A DNA stretch of 64,000 nt, from positions 1-64,000 of the forward strand of contig NZ_JACBNX010000002.1 of NCBI RefSeq assembly GCF_013403875.1. The letters run 5' to 3'. A program made the position numbers and the translations under genes. The notes beneath the pieces were generated by a model. It did not search any database, was not told the DNA's origin, and saw only the letters and a program-made list of their open reading frames with translations. Shown here piece by piece: positions 1 through 7,620 of this stretch (positions are counted from its first letter, which is position 1; each line of letters begins with the position of its first letter). Source of the DNA: Burkholderia guangdongensis (GTDB lineage Bacteria > Pseudomonadota > Gammaproteobacteria > Burkholderiales > Burkholderiaceae).

Positions 1-10
1 TACTGTTCAT
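1..10 (-). CDS. 5' end of an unidentified gene (runs off left edge)
   Basis: Only the first codons (Met-Asn-Ser) of a minus-strand gene are inside the window, so the product cannot be named. The start is supported by a GGAGG Shine-Dalgarno sequence at 18-22, about 7 bases before the ATG at 10-8, and by the structured leader directly upstream. It lies 170 bp downstream of the GhrA-type reductase on the same strand, but the long leader suggests its own control. Confidence 0.5.
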
Positions 11-11
11 C

Positions 12-88
12 GTGGATCCTCCGGTTGCCGGGAAATGCGTGCATTTTCCACCTGGGCACTTCGATGCCGTTGGCCCGTGAGGATCCAC
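12..88 (-). promoter_or_regulatory. Structured 5' leader that can sequester the ribosome binding site
   Basis: A perfect 10-bp inverted repeat, GTGGATCCTC (12-21) and GAGGATCCAC (79-88), closes a 77-base element. Inside it are a hairpin AAATGC/GCATTT around 33-46 (two-base loop, extended by GG/CC with one bulge) and a small hairpin GGCA/TGCC near 54-67. On the minus strand the 3' arm of the closing helix contains most of the GGAGG Shine-Dalgarno of the gene starting at base 10, so folding would hide it. This looks like a three-way-junction leader, either riboswitch-like or thermosensor-like. I could not match it to a known class. The pairing is seen in the sequence; the regulatory role is inferred. 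Confidence 0.45.
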
Positions 89-102
89 CCCTTCCTCTGC
101 TC

Positions 103-129
103 TCACGGTTTCGGGTGGGACGCGTTCAT
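103..129 (-). CDS. Possible 8-residue leader peptide
   Basis: A minus-strand mini-ORF, MNASHPKP then TGA, starts at 129 and has AGGAG at 136-140, six bases before its ATG. It ends 15 bases before the structured leader element begins. Its placement fits a leader peptide whose translation could influence folding of the downstream helix. A second ATG at 134 gives only ATG-AAA-TGA. Short ORFs with chance Shine-Dalgarno matches are common, so this is tentative. Confidence 0.25.
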   Translation of the reverse strand: MNASHPKP

Positions 130-180
130 TTCATTCTCCTGGTTCTCTGTCTGTCAGTCTGGATGGCTGAATGAATCGGG

Positions 181-1107
181 TCAGTAGCCGCGCGCGAGAT
201 CGACGATGCCGCTGATCGGCGCGCCGCGCTCGAGCGCGCGAATCTTGCCGGCGATCTGCTCGATCGCGTCGGTGCGCAGCGTCTCGGCCGAGCTGTGCGG
301 CGTGATCGCGATGCGCGGATGGCGCCAGAACGGATGGTCGGCGGGCAGCGGCTCGTGGTGGAACACGTCGAGCGTCGCGGCGGCGACGCGGCCGCTCGCG
401 AGCGCGTCGAGCAGGTCCGCTTCGACGAGATGCGCGCCGCGTGCGACGTTGATCACGTACGCGCCCGGCGCGAGCCGCGCGAACGTGCGCGCGTTCAGGA
501 TTGAGTCGGTGTCGGGCGTGCTCGGCAGCAGGTTCACGAGCACCTTCGCGCCGTCGACGAACGCGTCGAACCCGTCGGCGCCCGCGTAGGTCGCGATGCC
601 GTCGAGCTGCTTCGCGCCGCGGCTGTAGCCGCGCACCGGCAGCCCGAGCGCCGCGAGCGCGCGCGCGACCTGCGCGCCGAGCACGCCGACCGTGAACGTC
701 GCGCGCGAATGCGGCGCCAGCATCTGCCAGCGGCGCTCGCGCTGCTGCGCGTCGTATTCGTCGAAGCGGCGCAGATAGCGGAGCACCGCGTGCGTCACGT
801 AATCGACCATTTGTTGCGCCATCCCCGAATCCTCGAGCCGCACGAGCGGCACGCCGCGCGGCAGCGTGCCCGGCTGCGCGCGCTCGAGCGCGAGCAACGC
901 GTCGACGCCGGCGCCGAGATTGAAGATCGCGCGCAGGCCGTCGCGCGGCGCGAAGAACGCGGGCGGCGCGCGCCAGACGAGCGCGTAGTCGGCGCTTGCG
1001 CCGTCGCCGTCGCGCCACGCGCGCAGCTCGGCGTCGGGTAGCGCGCGCGACAGCTCGGCGAGCCACGCGTCGATGTCGTCGGAGGCGGACTGGAACAGGA
1101 TTTTCAT
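181..1107 (-). CDS. ghrA: Glyoxylate/hydroxypyruvate reductase A-type 2-hydroxyacid dehydrogenase
   Basis: A 308-residue D-isomer-specific 2-hydroxyacid dehydrogenase of the GhrA type, which reduces glyoxylate or hydroxypyruvate with NAD(P)H in the cytosol. The nucleotide-binding motif near residue 141 reads VGVLGAQVA. Catalytic residues of the family are visible: Arg in INVARG (about 226), Glu in HHEPLP (about 254) and His in TPHSSAE (about 274). The start at MKILFQSA matches the short N terminus of GhrA proteins; longer in-frame starts upstream run into the divergent promoter region. The alpha/beta-hydrolase gene is transcribed divergently 244 bp away. The exact substrate is inferred from family. 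Confidence 0.88.
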   Translation of the reverse strand: MKILFQSASDDIDAWLAELSRALPDAELRAWRDGDGASADYALVWRAPPAFFAPRDGLRAIFNLGAGVDALLALERAQPGTLPRGVPLVRLEDSGMAQQMVDYVTHAVLRYLRRFDEYDAQQRERRWQMLAPHSRATFTVGVLGAQVARALAALGLPVRGYSRGAKQLDGIATYAGADGFDAFVDGAKVLVNLLPSTPDTDSILNARTFARLAPGAYVINVARGAHLVEADLLDALASGRVAAATLDVFHHEPLPADHPFWRHPRIAITPHSSAETLRTDAIEQIAGKIRALERGAPISGIVDLARGY

Positions 1108-1351
1108 CGCGGCGCGGGCAGGTTGCGAGCGCCCGGCATTCGGGCGCGTCGAGCTGACGGGAAGCCGACATTTTACGGGTTCGCGGGGGGATTCGCCGTC
1201 GGCGACGACGGGCGGCGCGATGAATGCTGGCTGGCGGAGTGGCGCTCGCCGGTTCGCCTCCCGACGAAAATGCATAGCACGATAAATTGGTTCGGCCCGC
1301 GCGCGGCCGGTCGCAGAATCGATTCCGGTCATCCGCACAGCGAGGGCAACC

Positions 1352-1966
1352 ATGCGCGCATTCAGCAACCCGGCCCGGCCGCCGCGTCTCGTCACCGTGC
1401 CCGGCCTGCGCGGCAGCGAGGCCGCGCACTGGCAAACGTGGCTCGAGCGGCAGTTCCCGCGATCGCTGCGCGTCGAGCAGGACGACTGGGGCGCGCCCGA
1501 TCTGGCGCGCTGGTCGCAGGCGGTGCGCGCGCTGCTCGCGCGCGAGCGCGGCCCGTTCGTGCTCGCCGCGCACAGCTATGGCTGCCTCGCCACCGCGCAT
1601 GCGCTCGCGCAGCGGCCGGGCGTCGGCGACGTCGCCGGCGTGCTGTTCGTCGCGCCCGCGAGCCCGACGAAATTCACGCAGGCGGGTGCGTTCGACGCGC
1701 GGCGGCTCGCGGTGCCGTCGATCGTGATCGGCAGCGAGACCGATCCGTGGATGCCGCTCGCCGATGCGCGCACGCTCGCGCAGCGGCTCGGCAGCGCGTT
1801 CGTCAATCTGGGCGATGCCGGCCACGTCAACACCGCGGCCGGCTACGGGCCGTGGCCGCGCGCGAAGGATTTCATCGAGACGCTCGTGCAATGCGCGGCG
1901 CCCGCGCTGGCACGTGACGCAGGGGCAGGGCGCGCGTTCGCGGGCGCTGCGGCCGCCATCGCGTGA
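1352..1966 (+). CDS. RBBP9/YdeN-family alpha/beta hydrolase
   Basis: A 204-residue cytosolic serine hydrolase of the RBBP9/YdeN (DUF452-like) type. The N-terminal VPGLRGSEAAHWQTW segment is typical of the family. The triad is readable: Ser75 in AAHSYGC (the nucleophile elbow), Asp131 in SETDPWM and His158 in DAGHVN. No signal peptide is visible. The substrate is unknown; family members are poorly characterised esterases. A five-unit 12-bp tandem repeat lies just after the stop codon, before the convergent DapA-family gene. Confidence 0.85.
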   Translation: MRAFSNPARPPRLVTVPGLRGSEAAHWQTWLERQFPRSLRVEQDDWGAPDLARWSQAVRALLARERGPFVLAAHSYGCLATAHALAQRPGVGDVAGVLFVAPASPTKFTQAGAFDARRLAVPSIVIGSETDPWMPLADARTLAQRLGSAFVNLGDAGHVNTAAGYGPWPRAKDFIETLVQCAAPALARDAGAGRAFAGAAAAIA

Positions 1967-2020
1967 GATTGCGAGGCCGCGCGGCGCGGCAGGCGCGGCG
2001 CGCGACTGGCCGCGGTGCTG

Positions 2021-2080
2021 GACGCGACGACGGATGCGACGACGGATGCGACGACCGATGCGACGACCGATGCGACGACG
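2021..2080. repeat. 12-bp tandem repeat, five units
   Basis: Five consecutive units of GATGCGACGACG, with the first position pair varying (GACG) and the last base C in units 3 and 4. It lies between the convergent hydrolase and DapA-family genes, in no supported gene. It is a candidate variable-number repeat. Confidence 0.9.
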
Positions 2081-2111
2081 GCCGCCGGGATGGCCGCCGC
2101 GTGCATCGGCC

Positions 2112-3005
2112 TCATCCGGCGACCGGCTCGGTCGCCGTCAAAGTCTCCCAATGCGCTTGCAACCGCTCGCGCAGCGCACCGCTCGCCGGCACGAACGGCA
2201 GGCGCAGCGCGTCGCCGCACCAGCCCCGCGCGGCGAGCAGCGCCTTGACTGGCGCCGGATTAGGCTCCGCGAACAGCGCCGCGACGAGCGGCTGCAGCGC
2301 GGCGGACAAGCGCCGCGCGTCGTCGAGCCGCCCTTCGCGCAGCAGCGCGCGGATCCGCACGTGCCACGCGGGCAGCACGTGTGCGCTGCTCGCGATCGCG
2401 CCGTGCGCGCCGACGCAGAGCGCCGCGAAATTCTGGTCGTCGTCGCCGGACAGGATCTTCAGCCGCGTGTCGCGCACGAGCCGCGCGAGCCGGTCGATGC
2501 CACCGCCGCACTCCTTCACGCCCGCGACGCGTGCGTCGCGCGACAACGCGCGCAGCGTGTCGAGCTCGACGTTCACGCCGGTCCGGTACGGAATGTTGTA
2601 GATGAGGAGCGGCAGGTCCGCGGCCTCGACGATCGCCTCGAAGTGCCGTCGCACGCCGTCCTGCGTCGGCCGCACGTAGACGGGCGGCGTCGCGAGCAGC
2701 CCGTCCGGGCGCAGTGCCGCGAGCGCGCGCGCCCGCTCGGCCGCATGGCGCGTCGCGCTCGCGGTCAGCCCGATCACGATCGGGCGGTCCGGCACCGCAG
2801 CGCGCAGCGTCGTGTAGACGGCCTCCTGCTCGTGCGGGTCGAGCAGTGCGCCTTCGCCGGTCGTTGCGCCCGACACGAAGCCGGCGATGCCGGCATCCGC
2901 GTAATGGCGCGCGAGCCGCGCGAGCGCCGCGTGATCGATCGTGTCGCCGCCGTCGTGGAACGGCGTGATGATCGGCAGCCAGATACCTTCGAATTGAGTG
3001 TGCAT
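2112..3005 (-). CDS. dapA: Dihydrodipicolinate synthase family aldolase (DapA-like)
   Basis: A 297-residue class I aldolase of the DapA/NanA superfamily, which condenses pyruvate with an aldehyde through a lysine Schiff base. DapA itself makes hydroxytetrahydrodipicolinate for lysine and cell-wall synthesis. Visible are the TTGEG carboxylate-binding motif (48-52), Tyr136 in IYNIPY and the Schiff-base Lys164 in AGVKE. Length is normal. There is no neighbouring lysine-pathway gene, so it could be a paralogue acting on another 2-keto acid. The family is certain; the exact reaction is not. Confidence 0.85.
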   Translation of the reverse strand: MHTQFEGIWLPIITPFHDGGDTIDHAALARLARHYADAGIAGFVSGATTGEGALLDPHEQEAVYTTLRAAVPDRPIVIGLTASATRHAAERARALAALRPDGLLATPPVYVRPTQDGVRRHFEAIVEAADLPLLIYNIPYRTGVNVELDTLRALSRDARVAGVKECGGGIDRLARLVRDTRLKILSGDDDQNFAALCVGAHGAIASSAHVLPAWHVRIRALLREGRLDDARRLSAALQPLVAALFAEPNPAPVKALLAARGWCGDALRLPFVPASGALRERLQAHWETLTATEPVAG

Positions 3006-3491
3006 GTGAGCCTCATGGTGGAATCGGAAGTGGGGACCGTTCCGCCGGCGAGTTGCCGGAGCGAGGCATGCAGCAAGGGTAAAAACGAGCCTGCGAGCAT
3101 CCCGTCCGGCGATTTCGCCTGACGGGACGCGACTGCCCCGTCAGTCGAGGAGTCGTTTTGCGAGTTTCAGCCCGGACGCGCGCACGCGTGCCGCGAAGGC
3201 GGCGGTGAGCGAAAGCGGATGCGGGCGAGCGGACATGGAAGAACCGGGATGCGGGCTGAACGGCGATCTTAGCATCGAAGGCGGGAATCAGGCCACCGGG
3301 GCCACTGCGACCACTGCGGCATCGCGCTGGGTGCGCGCATTGGCCAAAAGAACTAATACGACGATTCGAGCCGCCATCCACGGAAATTTTGCTACCCTGT
3401 GTGTGTGGAAGCTATTTGTAAGGCGATCCGGCGTGAGCGGGTATTCCACTCCATTGGCGGCGCATCGCGCGCTACCCGACGCTACCCGAGG
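3006..3491. other. 486-bp intergenic stretch with one hairpin
   Basis: Contains the upstream region of the DapA-like gene (minus) and of the small coiled-coil gene (plus). A hairpin at 3101-3126 pairs CCCGTC with GACGGG and GGCG with CGCC around an ATTT loop, with one mismatch. It has no U-tract, so it is not a clear terminator. I see no convincing gene here. Confidence 0.5.
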
Positions 3492-3719
3492 ATGATCGAA
3501 TTGGAAAAGGCCATGGACAAGTTCAAAACCGAGGCGGAGATCAGCAAGCTGACGACCGAGGCAACGAAGCTGGCGTTCGAAACCTTGAAGCTGCATGCGG
3601 AATCGGTGAAGCTGCATGAGGAGGGGATCAAGCTGCGACGTGAGTCGCGCTGGCTTCCGGTCATATGGGCTACCGCATTCGTCGGTGCCGTCACGGGCGT
3701 TGCCCGAATGCTCAACTGA
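3492..3719 (+). CDS. Small coiled-coil protein with C-terminal membrane segment
   Basis: A 75-residue protein I do not recognise. Residues 1-50 are highly charged with heptad-like repeats (KLTTEATKLAFETLKLHAES, then a similar KLHEEGIKL block) and should form a helix or coiled coil. Residues 52-72 (LPVIWATAFVGAVTGVARML) form one membrane segment, giving a tail-anchored layout. The alternative start MDKFKTEAE at 3513 has a better Shine-Dalgarno (GGAAAAGG) and would give 68 residues. It sits alone before the KirBac gene in somewhat less GC-rich DNA. Function unknown. Confidence 0.6.
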   Translation: MIELEKAMDKFKTEAEISKLTTEATKLAFETLKLHAESVKLHEEGIKLRRESRWLPVIWATAFVGAVTGVARMLN

Positions 3720-3797
3720 CCCACCGCCGATCGTCCGATATTCCGCCGTTATCCCCCGCATGCTACGCTCGTCGCTTCCCGTGAGCGGCGATGCGCG

Positions 3798-4775
3798 ATG
3801 AACGTCGATCCTTCCTACACTCCTCCCCGTGGCCGAGGCCGCAAGATCTGGTCGGGCACCCGGCACGTGATCGCGTATGGCATGCCCGCGCCCGGCTGGC
3901 GCGACCTCTATCACCGTGCGCTGACGGTGAACTGGCCGGTGTTTTTCCTGTCGCTCGCGGCGCTGTTCCTCGTCACGAACACCCTGTTCGCGTGCCTCTA
4001 CCTGCTCGGCACCGCGCCGATCGCGAACCAGTCGCCGAGCGGCTTCGCGGGCGCGTTCTTCTTCAGCGTCGAGACGCTCGCGACCGTCGGCTACGGCGAC
4101 ATGCATCCGCAGACCGTCTACGCGCACGCGATCGCGACGCTCGAGATCTTCATCGGGATGTCGGGCGTCGCCCTGTCGACCGGGCTCGTGTTCGCGCGCT
4201 TCTCGCGGCCGCGCGCGAAGATCCTGTTCGCGCGCTCGGCGATCGTGCGGCCGCTGAACGGGCGGATGACGCTGATGGTGCGCGTCGCGAACGCGCGGCA
4301 GAACGTGATCGCCGAAGCGCGCGCGAAGCTGCGGCTGATGCGCATCGAGGGCACGCACGAAGGCTACACGCTACGAAAAATTCACGATCTGGCGCTCGTG
4401 CGCAGCGAGCATCCGATCTTCCTGCTCGGCTGGAACCTGATGCACGTAATCGACGAGTCGAGCCCGCTCTACGGCGAAACCGCCGAGTCGCTCGCCGTGC
4501 GCGACGCGCAATTGCTGATCACGATCGAGGGCTCCGACGAGACGACCGCGCAGGTGATGCAGGCGCGGCATGCGTGGATGCACGACGATATCCGCTGGGA
4601 TTACCGCTACGTCGACCTGATGCACGAGAACGACGGCGTCACGTGCATCGACTACACGCGGTTTCACGACGTCGTGCCGGTCGATCGCAATGCCCCGGCG
4701 GACGCGGGCATGCCGGGTGCGTCGGTGGCCGACGTCGCGGAGCCGCACCGCGACGCGAGCCGTCAGAACTTGTGA
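3798..4775 (+). CDS. Inward-rectifier-type potassium channel (KirBac family)
   Basis: A 325-residue inner-membrane potassium channel subunit, expected to act as a tetramer. The order of parts is: N-terminal slide helix (about 30-45), TM1 (47-70), pore helix and the filter TVGYGD (96-101), TM2 (110-134), then a cytoplasmic immunoglobulin-like domain to about 300 (NGRMTLMVR, HPIFLLGWNLMHVIDESSPL). From memory it closely resembles KirBac1.1 of Burkholderia pseudomallei, the channel of known crystal structure, with most differences in TM1 and the C-terminal tail. Its 3' end overlaps the convergent porin gene by 13 bp. Confidence 0.95.
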   Translation: MNVDPSYTPPRGRGRKIWSGTRHVIAYGMPAPGWRDLYHRALTVNWPVFFLSLAALFLVTNTLFACLYLLGTAPIANQSPSGFAGAFFFSVETLATVGYGDMHPQTVYAHAIATLEIFIGMSGVALSTGLVFARFSRPRAKILFARSAIVRPLNGRMTLMVRVANARQNVIAEARAKLRLMRIEGTHEGYTLRKIHDLALVRSEHPIFLLGWNLMHVIDESSPLYGETAESLAVRDAQLLITIEGSDETTAQVMQARHAWMHDDIRWDYRYVDLMHENDGVTCIDYTRFHDVVPVDRNAPADAGMPGASVADVAEPHRDASRQNL

Positions 4776-5995
4776 TACATGCCGACCAGCAGCACGTGCG
4801 GCGACCGGTACGTTTCGATCGCACCGTTCGCGCCGGCATACGTATTGACGATGTTGTCGACGGTCGGTTGCTGCGACGGATAGCCGCCGTACGACGGCGC
4901 CGCGCCCGTGTTGTGCAGCAGCGCGCCGCGCACGTACAGCGCGGTGCGCGCCGACAGGTTGTAGTCGTAGCCGAGCGTCACGCCGAGCGAGCGGTCGCCG
5001 GCGCCGCCGACGCTCCGGTACGCGAGCTCGACGCGGAAGTCGTTGCGCTGCCGGTAGCGGTACAGCGCGCCGAGCGTATAGAGCGACGCGACGCGATCGC
5101 CTTCGAGCCGCGGCGCGAGAAAGCTGTAGCCCGCCGACAGCACGTAATGCCCGCCGTCGTACAGCACGCCCGCCGCGAAGTTGTCGGTGCGCACGTACTG
5201 CGACGTCGTCAGCGCGTTCAGCCCGTAGTTGCCGAGATAGCTCAGCGTGCCGAACAGATGGCCGTCGTAGTAGTTGAACGCAACCGCGCGCGTCGCGATC
5301 GTTGGCGCGGTCGAACTCGAGTCGTGCAGTGAGAGCGCGACCTGCGCGTTGAACGGCCCGAACCACGGCGACGAATAGCTGATCGCGTTCGTCAGGCGCG
5401 GCGTTTCGTAGCTGGCGCCGGGGCCGAGATCGTAAGTCCACGCGGTCAGGTACGCGACCGTCGACACCGAGCCGATCTGGCCGAACACGTCGATGAACAG
5501 CGGCACGCCGACGTCGTCCTGCACGCCGAGCTTCAGCTCGCCCGTGCTCGCGGAGCCGATGCCGATCCAGGCCTCGCGGTTGAACAGCGTGTTCTTGCTG
5601 CCGAGCTGGCCGTTCGCCGCGTTGAAGCCGTTCTCGAGCGCGAAGCGCACGCGGTAGCCGCCGCCCAGGTCCTCGACGCCGTACAGGCCGATCTTCGACG
5701 TCCATTCGCCGCCGCTTTGCTGCACGAACGCGGTCTGTGCGCCCTTGGTGAAGCCGATCGACTGGTCGACGGCACCGTACAGCGTCACGCCGGGCGTATA
5801 GGCGGCGCTCGTCGCGTACGGCACGCCCTGGAAGTAGTCGCTGCGCAGAAACTGGCTCGACGAATCGGCGAGCGCCGCATGGCTGAGCGCGCCGAGCGCC
5901 GCGGTGCAGGCCGCGTATCGCGCGGCGCGCTTCACGCGCGCGCGCGGTGTGCCCGGAGTCGGGGACGACGAAGTCGGGAGGCCGTTGGTCAACAT
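4763..5995 (-). CDS. Gram-negative outer-membrane porin
   Basis: A 410-residue general porin of the Burkholderiales OmpC type. An N-terminal signal region with a hydrophobic stretch ends near residue 44 (ALSHAALADSS). The mature part starts with the typical VTLYGAVDQSIGF strand and carries the porin hallmarks SKIGLYGVEDLGGGYRVRFALENGFNAANG. It ends in a terminal phenylalanine (LLVGMYHKF), the outer-membrane assembly signal. The N terminus before the signal peptide looks long, so translation may start later. It lies downstream of the MHS transporter gene on the same strand and may share metabolite uptake with it; that link is inference. Confidence 0.93.
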   Translation of the reverse strand: MLTNGLPTSSSPTPGTPRARVKRAARYAACTAALGALSHAALADSSSQFLRSDYFQGVPYATSAAYTPGVTLYGAVDQSIGFTKGAQTAFVQQSGGEWTSKIGLYGVEDLGGGYRVRFALENGFNAANGQLGSKNTLFNREAWIGIGSASTGELKLGVQDDVGVPLFIDVFGQIGSVSTVAYLTAWTYDLGPGASYETPRLTNAISYSSPWFGPFNAQVALSLHDSSSTAPTIATRAVAFNYYDGHLFGTLSYLGNYGLNALTTSQYVRTDNFAAGVLYDGGHYVLSAGYSFLAPRLEGDRVASLYTLGALYRYRQRNDFRVELAYRSVGGAGDRSLGVTLGYDYNLSARTALYVRGALLHNTGAAPSYGGYPSQQPTVDNIVNTYAGANGAIETYRSPHVLLVGMYHKF

Positions 5996-6074
5996 TTTTA
6001 TAGGCTCTTCGGGTGGGGAGGGGACGGAAATGGGGGCGACGCAACGCGGTGCGCGGCTGCTTTCAGTGTTCGAT

Positions 6075-7388
6075 TCAGCGCTCGAGCGTCCGGTCGCGGC
6101 TTTCCGGCAGCAGCAGCATCGCGAGCGCGGTGACGACGCTCGTGCCGACCACGTACCATGCGGGCGCCATCGGGTTGTGCATCGTGCCGATCAGCCAGGT
6201 GATCACGAACTGGGTCGTGCCGCCGAACAGCGACACGCCGATCGCATAGGTGATCGCGAGGCCGAGCGCGCGCACTTGCGGCGGCAGCAGTTCAGGCAGG
6301 ACCGCCATCCCGGCCGCGCCGCTCGCGGCGGTCGCGCCGGCGAGCAGCACCGTGACGCCGACGAGCGTCGCCAGGTCCTTCTGCCCGGTCAGCAGCACGA
6401 ATGCCGGATAGGTGGCGAACAGCAGCACGAGACGCGGAATCAGCATCGCCGGCTTGCGTCCGAAGCGATCGGACAGCCAGCCGCCGAGCAGCGAGAACAC
6501 GAACGTCGCGACGCCGAACGCCGCGGTGGCGGCCATCGACACCGTCGCGGGGAGCTTCAGCACGGTGATCGCGAACGTCGTCATGTAGAGCGCGATGTAC
6601 GTCGACACGGTCGCGCCGAGCACGATCAGTACGCTCAGCGTCATCAGCCACGCGTTGTCCCTGAGGAGCGCCGCGCGCGCGACGGGCACGGCGGCCGCGT
6701 GCGCGGCGGCGCCGTCGCCATGCTCGAGCGTTTCCGGCATCTGGCGGCGCAGATAGAGCGCCATCGGGATCAGCAGCAGGCCGAGCGCGAACGGCACGCG
6801 CCATCCCCATGCCTGCAGCTGCGCCTTCGTCAGCAGTGCCGACATCGTCATCCCGACGATCCCGGCCGCGAGCGACGACACGCCCTGGCTCGCGAGCTGC
6901 CAGCTCGAATACAGCCCGCGCTTGCCGGGCGGCGCGATTTCGATCAGGAACGACGTCGATGGGCCGACCTCGCCGCCGAGCGCGACGCCCTGCACGAGCC
7001 GGCACAACACGACGATGACCGGCGCGGCCATCCCGATGCTGTCGTACGACGGCGTCAGCGCGAGCCCCATCGTGCCGACGGTGATGAGGCCGATCGTCAG
7101 CAGCATCGCGGGGCGCCGGCCCGCGCGGTCCGCGAACGCGCCGATCACGATGCCGCCGAGCGGCCGCGTGAAGAAGCCGACGCCGAACACCGCGACCGAC
7201 GTGAGCAGGCTGACGAACGGCGTCGCCGCCGGGAAGAACGCGTGGCCGATGTAGACCGCGAAGAACGCGTACGTGACGAAGTCGTAGAATTCGAGCGCGT
7301 TGCCCGCGACGGTCGCGGCGACGACGCTGCGCGAAACCGGGCCGGCCCGGCGCGCAGCCGAAGCCGCTTGCGCGGTCGTGGTGCTCAT
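6075..7388 (-). CDS. MHS-family MFS metabolite:proton symporter
   Basis: A 437-residue inner-membrane transporter with about twelve hydrophobic segments. The N-terminal GNALEFYDFVTYAFFAVYIG and the conserved loop following TM2 (TRPLGGIVIGAFADRAGRRP) mark the metabolite:H+ symporter subfamily that carries organic acids such as citrate, ketoglutarate or shikimate. It lies 232 bp downstream of the M20 amidohydrolase on the same strand. This suggests uptake of the substrate or export of the product of that enzyme, under the divergent LysR regulator. The substrate is unknown. Confidence 0.9.
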   Translation of the reverse strand: MSTTTAQAASAARRAGPVSRSVVAATVAGNALEFYDFVTYAFFAVYIGHAFFPAATPFVSLLTSVAVFGVGFFTRPLGGIVIGAFADRAGRRPAMLLTIGLITVGTMGLALTPSYDSIGMAAPVIVVLCRLVQGVALGGEVGPSTSFLIEIAPPGKRGLYSSWQLASQGVSSLAAGIVGMTMSALLTKAQLQAWGWRVPFALGLLLIPMALYLRRQMPETLEHGDGAAAHAAAVPVARAALLRDNAWLMTLSVLIVLGATVSTYIALYMTTFAITVLKLPATVSMAATAAFGVATFVFSLLGGWLSDRFGRKPAMLIPRLVLLFATYPAFVLLTGQKDLATLVGVTVLLAGATAASGAAGMAVLPELLPPQVRALGLAITYAIGVSLFGGTTQFVITWLIGTMHNPMAPAWYVVGTSVVTALAMLLLPESRDRTLER

Positions 7389-7620
7389 CGGATATCTCCT
7401 GTTTTGTCTTGTCTTGGGGCCAGGCGGGCGCCCGCCGTAGCGTGAGCGGCAGGCGTGCCGGCGCCGCGGATCGTTTGGGCGATCCGGGTGGCTTGGCAGT
7501 CCGGGCGCGCCGGGTGGTTCCGGGCGCGCGGGGGCGATCCGAGCACGCCGGGTGGTCCGAGCGCGCGGGGCGAACCAGGCGCGCGGGGCGAACCCGGTGA
7601 TCCCGGCGCCGGCGGGCGGC

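Noticed and set aside
12..88. ZTP, glycine or SAH riboswitch at the left edge
   Set aside because: A CCACCTGGGCA stretch on the plus strand recalls the end of ZTP riboswitches, but the required 5' core is missing and the supported gene is on the other strand; no match to the glycine or SAH consensus either.
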